A stretch of 64,000 bases of DNA from Siphonodentalium dalli (taxonomy: Eukaryota > Mollusca > Scaphopoda > Gadilida > Siphonodentaliidae), in contig CP136064.1 of the NCBI GenBank assembly GCA_032622095.1, positions 2,416,001 to 2,480,000 on the forward strand, given 5' to 3'. A program made the position numbers and the translations under genes. Of this stretch, positions 35,519 through 47,029 are shown in pieces (positions within the stretch are counted from its first letter, which is position 1; each line of letters opens with the position of its first letter). The notes under the pieces are model-generated. The model was not told the origin of the DNA, made no database searches, and saw nothing but the letters and a program-made list of their open reading frames with translations.

Positions 35519-35531
35519 TACGCATGCGCAA
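35519..35531. promoter_or_regulatory. NRF1-like palindrome upstream of exon 1
   Basis: TACGCATGCGCAA, matching the NRF1 core GCGCATGCGC in the TGCGCATGCG form, lies about 50 bp upstream of the ATG at 35472. NRF1-type sites are common in TATA-less metazoan promoters. No TATA box was seen nearby. Functional use is inference. Confidence 0.45.
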
Positions 35532-35799
35532 ATATTTCGGGTTTTCTAAATGAGAACCGGGACCGACAACACACAAATTAATTAACGCAAGTAAACACAA
35601 AAACTGGGAAAAATGCCGAGGGGGGTCATTTTACAATTTTGAGTTTTATGATGATTATAAGACCTCTCGTTGACGTTACAACACTGTTAACGACCGGGGA
35701 CGTCCCCGCTTATCCAAAGTCCCCGAATTGAAGGTTAGTTACCGAAAAAAGTCCCCGATGGTAGGCGATTACAAGTGCACACACACATACACACACACA

Positions 35800-35828
35800 C
35801 ACACAGATCTTTCAGAATATATAATAGA
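35800..35828 (-). mobile_element. 5' tip of an older Helitron
   Basis: On the minus strand, TCTATTATATATTCTGAAAG followed by ATCTGTGTGTGTG starts directly after the CTAG end of the Helitron at 35829. It is a recognisable Helitron 5' end whose body is missing or unrecognisable below about 35790. Confidence 0.6.
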
Positions 35829-36582
35829 CTAGAAGGTGACCCGACTTCGTCCGGGGTTTGACCTTGAATTGTCTATTTTGAAGGCCAAGGTCAAGTGGGG
35901 TCACGATTTGACCCGTCCAAAAGTACCCGTCGAAATCCATCCGGTTTTACCCGATTTGACCTTTTAACCCGATTTGAGTTCCACTCAAGTATATAAACGC
36001 GCCTCATATACACACGCTCATTAATTATCAAGTTTCAACGTAAAGATAAATTACCATCGGTGCCCGAGATATCGCCAAGACGTCTGAAACAGTCAAATGC
36101 ATCGGCAGGTTAAGAGTTAACGTGATCTAACTTTATGACCTCTAACGACGTCATAGAAGTTACGCATTGTTTTTACCCTGATAGAAGATCGTACCACTTC
36201 TTCTTAATAATTGAGGCAGATAACTAAAACAGATACATACATATTATATATCGTTGGAAAGAGGAAACACGAAAGATTCTCATAGTGTCATTATTATGAC
36301 TGGCATGTTATTATTCGCGCTGTTTCGAATCGATTTGTAAGCACCGAACTCAAATGAAAGTCACGTAACACAGCGTAAAAACAGATTTGACCTCGGCACG
36401 TGAGAAGTTGACCTCGCACGGACAAATTAATAGGCCTATGTTACTCGTGGCCCGAAAATACCCCCACATACCAAGTTTCATCGAAATTGGCTCAGCCGTT
36501 TTTGAGTCCATCGATTACACACACACAGATACACACACAGATACACACACACACACACAGATCTTTCAAAATATATAATAGA
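35829..36582 (-). mobile_element. Non-autonomous Helitron (754 bp)
   Basis: Minus strand. The 5' end is TCTATTATATATTTTGAAAG followed by a GT-rich tract, then AAAACGGCTGAGCCAATTTC (a sequence common near Helitron starts). The 3' end is GACGAAGTCGGGTCACCTT then CTAG, with a GC hairpin just before. It is flanked by A on the 5' side and T on the 3' side, the A/T insertion site of Helitrons. No Rep/helicase ORF. Lies about 360 bp upstream of the gene's start codon. Confidence 0.75.
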
Positions 36583-36905
36583 TATATATATTATATAGTC
36601 CAGATTGTTTGCTAGGTTCAAATGTCATATGGGCGTGACTTTACTTAAACAGCATGATTCATTTCTGTAAGGACCTCTCAGTGTTCAAAGTATCCCCAAT
36701 GTGGTGAAACTTTGAACACCACATAATTGATGTTGGTATCAAACTATTAGGGCACAAGACCCTTAATTGTGCAAGTTTCATTTTACAATAAATCCAACAC
36801 AGCCCAAAAATTGTATGCCAATAAAATCAACATACAGCCCACATTTTATCGATATGATACTAAACATATTAAAAGTGTTCAAAGTATCCCCATTTGACGG
36901 TAGCT

Positions 36906-37296
36906 TTAACCCTTTACCCAACAAACCGGTCAAAACCGGCCAAATAAAGCTTCAACAGCCTAAAATATCTTCGGTCTGTCTCAATAGAACCATACAAATA
37001 TGGATATCATTGGAACCGGCTCCTTGAGCACATTGTGATAGTTACAGTTACGCCCTGTGCCAATGCATTCTCTTATATATGCGAGTCAACCATAGGTCGC
37101 CTCGCATATATAAGAGAATGCATTGGCCTAAAAAAAACTTTTTTTTAACACTTTTTACCATTTTTCTTTAACAATTTTATAATTTTTAATGTGTTAAGCC
37201 AATGCATTCTCTTATATATGCGAGGCAACCTATGGTCGACTCGCATATATAAGAGAATGCATTGGCACAGGGCCCTTCTGTTGGGTAAAGGGTTAA
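36906..37296. mobile_element. TTAA double-hairpin MITE, copy A
   Basis: TTAA at both borders. The TIR is CCCTTTACCCAACA, with the right end reading TCTGTTGGGTAAAGGG. Inside are two near-identical hairpins (37060-37126 and 37199-37265) with stem CCAATGCATTCTCTTATATA then TGCGAG. Ends and TTAA fit piggyBac-type MITEs. Copy B is 58841-59240. Confidence 0.75.
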
Positions 37297-38064
37297 AGCA
37301 CGATAATAAACTATCGTTGGCCAGAAAATATTAAGGCATAAAGTGATCGTGAAACGCTTGCATGTTTTCCAGAGATATTTAGTGAATGTGGCTCCAGTTG
37401 TGGAATGTATACACGTATATGCATAAACAGACAAAAACAAACAACTGTGGTCATGTTGATGTATATATAGCCACACATACTTGCGTATGCGTTAGCGAAA
37501 ATAATCGGATCCGTTTGTCGGATCCGTTCGTCGTCGTGCCATTGGGGTCATCCGAATGTTGTCCGATAGTGATCGTTTCAGTCACTTCGCCATGGATTTA
37601 CATGCAAACGCAAACGGAGCGACGATTTCTATATATATCGGATGGAAATTACGAGTATTTTCGGTCCGATAAAAATTGGAGGCATTCGGAGCATCAGAAT
37701 TTTATTGTATATACACGGCACCCTTCCGTTGGATGGTCATATCCAGTGATTACATCATGCTAGTTTGAGCTGCATTCTGTTGAAGCCCCTGGTTGAATTC
37801 CGGAATATTACGACATGGGCTGTCATATAATTTGCGGGCATCGGTCTCTATCCAGGCTGTTGCATTGCGCCGTTCGTTCGAATAAAATGTGAATGTTCCG
37901 GGCATCAACTGGATCAATAGCAAATATACAGTTCGGCCTTGTATGCACGACACGATCATAGCATGGCGCTCCGCGGCATGACTTGTTTCTCCGAACGGCC
38001 ATCACCTCCTCCAGGCACATGCATGAAAAAGGGCCGTTCGTTCGAATGGTACGAACCCCCCTGG

Positions 38065-38907
38065 CTACGGGCTTGTTGTATATGGCAAAGAATGATTACA
38101 GAGGTGAACATAGCCAGTGTGTAACTCTGGCTTCAATAAGTCCCTTCTTGTCATGTTTAAAAGATAATTTCCATTACCTAACAGAGCAAGGACATCATTT
38201 GCACATTCAATCAGCAGTGTAATCCCTTCAACTGATGGGTGCTCTTTTTCAAGGTCTGCAGCTTGATGTGCTGCTTTAACTAGAACCACGCCAGCTTTTA
38301 TAATAGTGGACTCTATATTTTGCATTTTTCTGTCGTTTGTCTTTGCAGATGATGACAGTAAGTCCCATACCAATTGGTTGACTTTCACCACTTGCAGACA
38401 TTCACAATTTTCAGGCCTTGGAATATTCTCATCCTTCGTTAAGGAAACAAACTGCTCTTCCATTCCTTTTCTGAATAAATCCGTAACGGTTTCTGCCAAA
38501 ACCGTATCCACAGCCTTATCAACAGCTTCGTGGGCTTTGAACCGTTTCATCAAGACACAAATCAACTGTCGTTTGTTACTGTTAGTGTCCGTTTCATCAT
38601 CATTCTGCGAATGAGATATTTCTTCTTCCCAAACTTCGTTGGGATCATAATATTCGTACTCATACTCTTGCGACTCCAGGTGTACAAGTCTTTGGGACAC
38701 CTCCACAATTTTTGAGCCTTGCTCCTGTTGAGTGGTCATAATTTTTCGTAAATTATCCAAAATATCATTGGAATCATTGTTTTGAAATTGCACCGTCTTC
38801 GATGTGTTGCCTAATCTCGTTTGCTTTACGGGTTCCTTCCCTTTGGAAGTCTTTTTGGTCAGTTCCGACGACTCGCCAACTACGTTGGCAGTACTATGTT
38901 GAGACAT
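38065..38907 (-). CDS. DIRS-type gag-like ORF, probably 3'-truncated
   Basis: 280 codons from ATG 38907. The N-terminal half is Ser/Gln/Glu-rich with YEYEYYDPNEVWEEE. The C-terminal part has IPRPENCECLQVVKVNQLVW and LALLGNGNYLLNMTRRDLLK followed by PEL and LC, the conserved core of gag-like proteins in DIRS retrotransposons and related stand-alone genes. The family normally continues with an LFGDD-like motif; here the frame ends soon after LCNHSLPYTT. No RT follows on this strand, so it is a fragment or a domesticated gag. Confidence 0.65.
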   Translation of the reverse strand: MSQHSTANVVGESSELTKKTSKGKEPVKQTRLGNTSKTVQFQNNDSNDILDNLRKIMTTQQEQGSKIVEVSQRLVHLESQEYEYEYYDPNEVWEEEISHSQNDDETDTNSNKRQLICVLMKRFKAHEAVDKAVDTVLAETVTDLFRKGMEEQFVSLTKDENIPRPENCECLQVVKVNQLVWDLLSSSAKTNDRKMQNIESTIIKAGVVLVKAAHQAADLEKEHPSVEGITLLIECANDVLALLGNGNYLLNMTRRDLLKPELHTGYVHLCNHSLPYTTSP

Positions 38908-38990
38908 GTTTAACTGATGTTTCCAACTTTAAAGATTTTGGAAAGTGAATTGCACCACGTGCAATATTCGTAACGTGACTTGTAACGGGT

Positions 38991-39004
38991 CGGCGCATGC
39001 GCAT
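38991..39004. promoter_or_regulatory. NRF1-like site upstream of the gag-like ORF
   Basis: CGGCGCATGCGCAT contains the NRF1 consensus GCGCATGCGC, about 85 bp upstream of the ATG at 38907. It resembles the site upstream of exon 1 of the SET-FHA gene. Confidence 0.45.
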
Positions 39005-39309
39005 AGCACTCCCTGATTTAAGGTCGATAGAGACTGTCTAACGAAATATAATTCTGCTGTGGTTAAGTGGTCACTTACTTTGGGCATTACTGTAGGTGCA
39101 TATGAGAGTCTGATTAGGAAAGAATAACAGGTCGGTGGCTTGTATCACCTCATCGCATAAGTGCTATAATGTTGTGACCCACATTTTCAACTTTCCAAGA
39201 AAATGAAGGTTGAAGTTTTCAGACAACATTTCTCCTAACGTTGACAAAACATGACGTATTGTTATATTTATCCCAATGAAAACTGACACAGCTGTCCATT
39301 TACCGTAAT

Positions 39310-40015
39310 CACATATTATACCCCCTTTTTTTTTTTTTTTTTTTTTAAAGGGGGGTATACTGTTTTGCACCTGTCCGTCTGTCCGTCCGTGCGTGCGTGC
39401 ATGCGTCCGTCCGTACGTCTGTTCATGTCATAACTTGAACAGTAGTGCTCGGATCTCAATGGAATTTTGTATGGCTGTTCATTACTATGAGGGCATTCAA
39501 TAGAGGGTTACATCGTTTTGTTCGGATTTTCCATTCTAGAGTTATTCATCTTTGTTTATCTTGAAATGTTGGATTTTTGGTCTGTCTGGTGACTGTTCAT
39601 GTCATAACCTCAACAGTTGTGCTGGGATCTCAATGAAATTTGGTATGGATGTTCACTACTATGAGGACATTCAATGGAGGGTTCCATTGTTCTGTTCTGC
39701 TTTTCCATTCTAGAGTTATTCATCTTTGTTTATCTGAAAATGTTGGTTGTTTGGTCCAGCCAATGTCTGTTTAGCTCATAACTTGAACAGTAATGCTCGG
39801 ATCTCAATGAAATGTTGTATGGATGTTCACCACTATGAGGACATTTAATGGCACATTCAAATGTTTGTTTTGTTTTTATTGTTCTATAGTTACTCATCTT
39901 TTATATGAAAATGCTGGTGTTTGGGTCCATCTGTCTGAGTATAGCCCTCATAAGTTAAATATATGCCCACACGAGGGGGTATGCACCGGACGACAGTCCA
40001 TCTCTTTTTTTTTTC
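39310..40015 (+). repeat. Dispersed repeat with three internal units
   Basis: Starts at a T-run followed by GGGGGGTATAC and GTCCGTCCGT-type simple sequence. Three ~180-bp units follow, each with CATAACTTGAACAGT, GATCTCAATG(G/A)AAT and TCTAGAGTTATTCATCTTTG. Related inverted copy at 45305-46030. Confidence 0.8.
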
Positions 40016-40269
40016 TGTTTACTCCCTCGTTTTGTTAAATTAAAAAGCAATAACTTGTTTGGAGATAAGACCTTTTGCATACGCCAACGACGATTGGTTT
40101 CTGTGCTATAAGGAAGTTGTGCTAATTATACAGATTAACTGTGGCAATCACACGTGTCTATGAACTAAAAAGTGCCTAATTCCACGTTAAGAATATTCAC
40201 TCATGTGCATCATCATACAGAAATTTGTGGAACAATCACAAAATTTAAATCACCAAATTATCAAGTGAC

Positions 40270-40570
40270 TAACAAGGAGATACGACCCTATAGCACACAT
40301 TTGAGAATTTACAAACAACAAAACAGAAGTCAATTGGACAACCTGAAGCATCCAATTGGCTGCTGTTGGACATATGACCTTATAGCACAAATAATTGTGA
40401 AGATCGCTGCAGATACGACATTTGTGTCACTGGTTTGTGAGAATATTTGCCATCTAATGCACAAACAGTTTGGCCCATCCGATTGGACTTTTTCTCACGA
40501 TTCGAATGATACAAAATATTCATTCCCCGCCAAAATAGAGTTACGACCTTATAGCACTGATACGTCAGCT
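40270..40570. repeat. Short motif repeated three times
   Basis: ACGACCYTATAGCAC-like blocks near 40280, 40375 and 40548 produce a periodic RPYST-type frame. Probably a small repeat family rather than a gene. Confidence 0.4.
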
Positions 40571-40954
40571 ACCTGCCAACCCAAGAGCCATTGCATTTAT
40601 AAATAAAAGGTGGAACACATTTTGCTGATTTGGTTGTATCGCATAAAACTTTCCAACTGGAGAGTATATATATATAATCCTACCTATTGTAGCTGAATTT
40701 TTACATTTCCCAGACCTGGTGATATCAACCGATGTTGATAATAGATCTGAAAGCAAAAATATGATATCTAATTTTATGAATGTTAATTTATCACAAGCAA
40801 TTTGATTCAACTCATGAATGATAACATTTATTATCTCTCAAAAATGTAACTAATTATTGAAATTGGCTTTATTCATTTCTTCTAATACGTTTCTTAATTC
40901 TTTTTCAGAGCAGAAAAAAGGTAAGAACAAATATCACAACAGGCATGTATTAAC

Positions 40955-41160
40955 CTTATCATGATGGGAGCTGAGCTGGTGCAGCATTAAAATCATGTGC
41001 CAGTGCATTTTCCTATATATTATCAAATCGGGGTGGGGGGGGGGGGGGGTGAAGAATGAAAAAGAATTAAAGTCTATGAATTATTTTGATATAGTTTGAA
41101 AAGTTATTTCATTAAAACACTTTCATGGCGGGAGCTGTGCTGGTGTAGCATTAAAGACCC
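40955..41160. repeat. Fragments of a TTAA-type repeat
   Basis: GGAGCTGTGCTGGTGTAGCA-like blocks at 40967 and 41128 match, in inverse, the right end of the repeat at 60520-60712 and a piece at 19525-19575. A G-run lies at 41032-41050. Confidence 0.55.
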
Positions 41161-43700
41161 TTTTTAGAAAGGCAACTACATGTACCCACAAATATTTTTC
41201 TATATTTGAGAATGTCCATGTCATGCCTGCTGATCAATGAAAAACTGGACTAAGATGAGTCGTGGGTCATTGGTTCATAACTAAAATAAAGTTGACCACC
41301 GTACCCCTGAAGAATGAAGTGTAATGTCCTATTTCCACAATATAACACAAAAGGTGACATGCAATGTTTTTCAGTGGATATTTTCCAAAATTAGTAATAT
41401 AACCAAGACATCAGGTATCATTTGCAGAAACTGTAATTTAATTTAATGAGCCATTAATGACCGCGCCAGATCAGACAGCGTGCATACTGCAGGAAGGGGG
41501 GGTCTGCATCCACAACAATAACATAAATAAATGTACAAATGTTCTAATGCGGGAAGTCGGCATTTTGCATTCGGATCTATATTCAATGATCTCGAATGAG
41601 ACTTTTCAGCCTGACAGACTTGGATTTCAGGTGTGTGATGAATGAGAAACCATCAGTGACAGGCCGCAATTTGAAGGATATGTTATTTTAACTGAAATCT
41701 GAAGTGGTGCATTCATGAAACCAATATATTTCATGTTATATAATTATATGCCTATATAATAATACGATCTTGAGGGCGGTACCATTGCTGACTGATTTTC
41801 TTGTTATAATTATCATATTGTTTGCATCGTTCATAGATCACATGAGTGTATTTTTCACTAATCCATTGACTAATGTATTGACAAATTATCTATAATATAC
41901 TGCGAGGTCCATGAGTCATTAAATTGATTACTGTTTCTACTTGTAGTATTTGTCAACATTGGTCCGGATAGAAGAGGAAGAAGAAGAAGATATGATCGAG
42001 GTAATTTAATGCGGGAATTATTCTCTATTTCCGAAGGTTTTATTACCGAAATGTTCTCTATTCCGATGGATTTCTATTATGGGTGTGTTTATTCAGAAAT
42101 GCCCCCCCCCCCTCCCACAAAACCACACATGGAATGAGAAATGTTATTATACTTATATTCCTGTAGTACATTAATGAACCCTATTCAAATTTCCAAATTG
42201 TTCCAGATGTCGGTTTTTATTATCACTGGGGCAGGGGCGTAGCGGGAATACAATTATTCGTACGGCCGAATAATATTGGGCATACATATACTGTGAAGCA
42301 TTATCCGAGCTGTAAAGCAATGAGTGGGGGTGAAAACAAGAGGGAAGTTTCCCTTGTAGGAGGGGGTTCGGGGAAGGACCTTCCCTGGGACATTTTTTAA
42401 TATTGCATTCAAAATGGCGCATCTTGGTTTACTGATATATATATATACATGCATATACATGTAGAAGTGGTTAGAACAATGGAAATCAGTGATATTTACT
42501 GTAATATTGAATATACATGAGTGAGTGGCCATTAATTAATAACATTCGCCGATGTATGTCACTGTAGACGTTTTGTGAGGGTAGTGTGGAGTATATATAT
42601 CATACGAATGAGGTATATCAAGCTCCAGTGATGTTATGTATACATGTAGTAAATTATTTTTATTTATATAACATTTTGATGATCCAACAACGCATGCGCA
42701 GTTGATCATGATGTGGGAAAATTACTGCGAATTGAACAGCTCAACTGGATGCTAGTTAAATTTATTTGAGCACCAGTCTCTCGGCTGGCCATTACCATTG
42801 AGCCACACATCACAGAATGAAGATTAAGTTTGAATAACTAACTTTTGTCTAAATATCTGCATGTGCGAACGAATGAACAATTGACTTAGTTACTGCTTGT
42901 CTTTGTTGGTTTATTGTGTTGGTTCAATGTTACAACTCTATTCTGATATCGGTTGTGAAACTGTGACAATGTGCAGGTTTGGATCTCGGAACATTTAACT
43001 TCAAAGATCAAATGTCATGATCACTAACCAGGCTTTTTTATCGGAAATATGTTGTCCAACTTCAGCAGTGTGCGAGAATGTCTGACAGGTACATGTATAT
43101 CCACCATCTTGGCATTGGGTAACAGCAACTGGGGTGTAGTTTGGAAGGTGGAGAATATGCAATCGGGTATCACTTCTGACTTTAATGAGAAATTTGCTCA
43201 TTCAAAATTCCCCACCAAATTGCATGTACATTGCAGTTGATGCAGCATGCAAGCTGGTTGAACAAATGCTTTAGCCGATACCTGAATGACTGAATTTGAT
43301 ACATGGTAGTCACATGCCTTAGGTTGGCGATACATGTATCGTAACAAGTAAAATGACCAAAATCCACACGTCAATACCACGTGCACATTCGGTAAGTGCA
43401 CTTTCCTGGTAGTGCTTCTCCCTGGAGCATAAATTAGGAATAGGCCTATACAGCCCTATATATTGGAAAGGAGTTTGTGTTATGACTGAAAGGGCCATCG
43501 GTAGGTGTGTTTATATATAACGCCAGATCTATACCATGCATATGCATACATGTATGCACGGAATATAATGCAACTTATCATAACTACTCAAATGAAAGTG
43601 TCATTGACACTAGCTCAACTTGGAAAGGGAAAAATTTAATGTGTTACAGTCAATGGAGTGATTAGGAATATGGAAAGTTGAAAGGCCTACTAGTTATGGA
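41160..43700. other. No recognisable gene
   Basis: Short frames only. Contains a GAAGAAGAAGA stretch near 41970, a C-run near 42105 and TA-rich simple sequence near 42440. I see no domain or element ends. Confidence 0.35.
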
Positions 43701-43704
43701 AATA

Positions 43705-44690
43705 GTAAAATCCAAGATGGCTGCTGGTGGTCATGTTTTTTGGCCGAGTAACCCCAAAAAGACTCGTTCCCATCTATATGTCATTGTTAACAGCAGTACG
43801 ACCTGTAGCCCGCGCCAATGGATTGAATTTTGAAATCCAAGATGTTTTTTGGCCGAATAACCCCCAAATTACTCGTTCCCATCTACATGTCAATGTCAAC
43901 ATTCATGACAAATTTCATAAAGATCAGACAAAAGGTACGACCTGTACCCCGCACCAAAGGATTAAGTCATGCAAAGAGTAAAATCCAAGATGGCTTCTGG
44001 CGGCCATGTTTTTCGACCGAACGACCCCAAAATGACTTGTTCCCATCTACATGTCAGTGTTAACATCCATGACAAATTTCATGAAGATCTGACCAAAGCC
44101 ACAACCTGTAGCCCGCGCCAAAGGATTTAGTCATGCAAAGATTAAACTCCAAGATGGCTGCTGGTGGCCATGTTTTTTGGCCAAACGGCCCCAGAATGAC
44201 TCATTCCCATCTACATGTCAGTGTTAACATCCATGACAAATTTCATGAACTTCTGACCAACGCAACGACCTGTAGCCCACGCCAAAGGATTTAGTCATGC
44301 AAAGAGTAAAAATCCAAGATGGCTGCTGGCGGCCATGTTTTTTGGCCTAACGACCCCAAAAGCACTCGTTCCCATCTACATGTCAATATTAACATCCATG
44401 ACAAATTTCATGATGATCAGACAAACAGTATGACCTGTAGCCCACGCCAAAGGAAATTGTTGATGGACACACTAACACATGCACGACGGATGCCAATGGA
44501 TTGAAATGCAAGATGGCCGCCAATTGCCATGTTTTTTGGCCGAATGACCCAAAATGACTCGTTTCCCATCTACATGTCAATGTCAACATTAATGACAAAT
44601 TTCATAAAGATCAGAACAAAGGTACGACCTGTAGCCCACGCCAAAGGAAATTGTTGATGGACACACTAACACATGCACGACGGATGCCAA
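43705..44690 (+). repeat. Tandem array of ~160-bp units, about six copies
   Basis: Each unit has TCCAAGATGGCTGCTGGCGG, CATGTTTTTTGGCC, ACTCGTTCCCATCTACATGT and GACCTGTAGCCC. Units start near 43712, 43835, 43985, 44148, 44308 and 44508. The last two share a GATGGACACACTAACACATG tail. Frames within are periodic artefacts. Confidence 0.85.
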
Positions 44691-45304
44691 ACCATGACAA
44701 TAGCTCAAACTTACATAGTAAATTGAGCTAATAATGATTATGATAAATTCGTTTTCCCAATGGCCTACTCTTAATAAGTTAATTGTGGATACCGGGAATG
44801 GCAGGATTGTTAACATTGGAGCTGAAATTGGAAATGCGTTGGGCCATGATCGTGCCCTGGTCCTGCATGTTAGAAGTATATCATTCACCTTTGCCAGCAA
44901 AATATTGGTACGTCCAAAACCGTTCAGCCGTACCCAGAATTACACCCTTGCACTGGGGTTCAACGATTCCTGCGGTTTTGGATCTAACATGATTTTCATT
45001 CAGACTCTAACACATTCTAACGCGATTTCAATGGCGATTTTGTACGAAAACGACTAGAATTTTGCCAAAGTGTGTAGTATAAAGAGTTATTTTCTCTAGT
45101 GATGACGTTATTTCTTTGTGAAATAAATTTGTCACAAACCATCTCACGTTCATTTGACAGTTAACGAACATTGGTGTAATTATTGTACCTAATCGATGCA
45201 GTCATCAGTGAAGTATTTGTGAAAAAATATCTTCCAGTTTCAGGCATTAATGTTTTGAGTGAATATTTAACTTCTGATGTGCTAAAATAAGTGTAGTACT
45301 AATG

Positions 45305-46030
45305 TACTATATATGAGAGATCCGAGCATTACTGTTCAAGTTATGAGCTGAACAGACATCAGATGGACCAAACAGCCAACATTTCCAGATAAACAATGAT
45401 GAATAACTCTAGAATGGAAAAGCGGAACAGAACAATAGAAACCCCTATTGAATGTCCTCATAGCAGTAAACATCCGTACCAATTCCATTGAGATCCAAGT
45501 ATAAGTCTGTTGCGACATGAACAGACACCAGACGAACCAAAAAGCCAACATTTCCAGATGAATAACTCTAGACTGGAACAGAGTAGTGAACATCCATACA
45601 AAATTTCATTGAGATCCGAGCACTACTGTTCAAGTTATGACATGAACAGACACCAGACAGACCAAAAATCCAACATTTCAAGATAAACAAAGAGGAATAA
45701 CTCTAGAATGGAAAATCCGAACAAAACAACGGAAACCTCTATTTAATGTCCTCATAGTAGTGAACATCCGCACCAAATTTGGTTGAGATCCCAGTACAAC
45801 TGTTGATGTTACGACATGAACAGACACAAGGCGGACCAAAAAGCCACTATTTCCAGATAAACAAAGATGGATAACTCTAGAATGGAAAATCTGAACAAGA
45901 CGATGGAACCCTCTATTTAATGTCCTCATAGTAGTGAACATCCATACCTAATTTCATTGAGATCCGAGCGCTACTGTTCAAGTTATGACATGAACAGACA
46001 ATCGGACGGACGTACAGGCATACGGACGCG
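45305..46030 (-). repeat. Inverted copy of the 39.3-kb repeat family
   Basis: Four units with AATAACTCTAGAATGGAAAA and CATTGAGATCCGAGC, matching 39310-40015 on the opposite strand, ending in a GACGGACGTAC stretch. Confidence 0.8.
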
Positions 46031-46555
46031 GGAGTTTCTCCACATAATTTCAATCACCATTTCATGAAAAAGGATTCATCATGTGAACATTTCATTATTT
46101 AACTAGAAGGGATATACCCGGGCTAAACAGTTGTCGCTATGTTTTCTGTCTCCCCTTGGACGACCCCAATAATGTGGGAATCGACAGCAAAACTTTTCGG
46201 TGCCAAATATTATCCATAATTCTCGATGGCCCCAAAATCGTGGACTTTTTGGAATGTTGGGTGACTCGCCACCGATCACAATTACTGACTTTAAAATGTA
46301 ACTTTTCGCAAACCGCGTAAATAGATTTCACGCAAAATCCCTTTGAATTGAACCATCTAGATATCCCCACATACATTTCTAAAATAACTATTTATAGATT
46401 GTTATATAGTGCCCTTCCCGATGTCAATTCCCGACTCCTGACTCTGAGTGTCTCAAAATTATGGAGATGTCTAAATTATACAATAATATCAGAATGCATG
46501 GGCTCAGTAATATATTTCAATTGATTTATACTGATATTTTCATCGAACAATGATA

Positions 46556-47016
46556 TGTGACCCGCCATATCAAATCCAGTCGGAAGTCGGGATTTTTTTA
46601 CCCTGTGCCAATGCATTCTCTTATATATGCGAGTCGACCATAGGTCACCTCGCATATATAAGAGAATGCATTGGCCTAACAATTTTTTACAATTTTAATA
46701 ATTTGTTCTTGTATTCTTTAACAATTTTATAATTTCACCCATACAGAGCCCCAGACAAACATGAGCAGACGACACTCTTCTATATATGCTTCTATATATG
46801 TGTGGGGCTCCCTGCAGGGTATTGGATGTTTTTTATTTTATGTCCTTAAAATTGTAAGAAATATTTATTTAAAAAACATGATAAAAAATTGTTAGGCCAA
46901 TGCATTCTCTTATATATGAGAGGCGACCTATGGTCGACTCGCATATATAAGAGAATGCATTGGCACAGGGTAAAAAAAATCCCGACTTCCAACTGGATTT
47001 GATATGGCGGGTCACA
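46556..47016. mobile_element. TA-flanked MITE carrying the same hairpin module
   Basis: TIR TGTGACCCGCCATATCAAAT, then CCAGTCGGAAGTCGGGA, on both ends with a TA on each side (46554-46555, 47017-47018), suggesting a Tc1/mariner-type element. Inside, just behind each TIR, sit the same CCAATGCATTCTCTTATATA hairpins found in the TTAA MITEs at 36906 and 58841, although the terminal repeats are unrelated. Confidence 0.7.
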
Positions 47017-47029
47017 TATGTTACGATCG

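Noticed and set aside
37386-37763. 125-codon plus-strand ORF
   Set aside because: No domain, and the frame crosses repeated TCGGATCCG/CGTTCG simple motifs.
40172-40606. 144-codon plus-strand ORF
   Set aside because: Its repeated RPYST/TYDLIA segments come from a short DNA repeat; no family match.
44734-45057. 107-codon ORF after the tandem array
   Set aside because: No domain recognised and no supporting signals.
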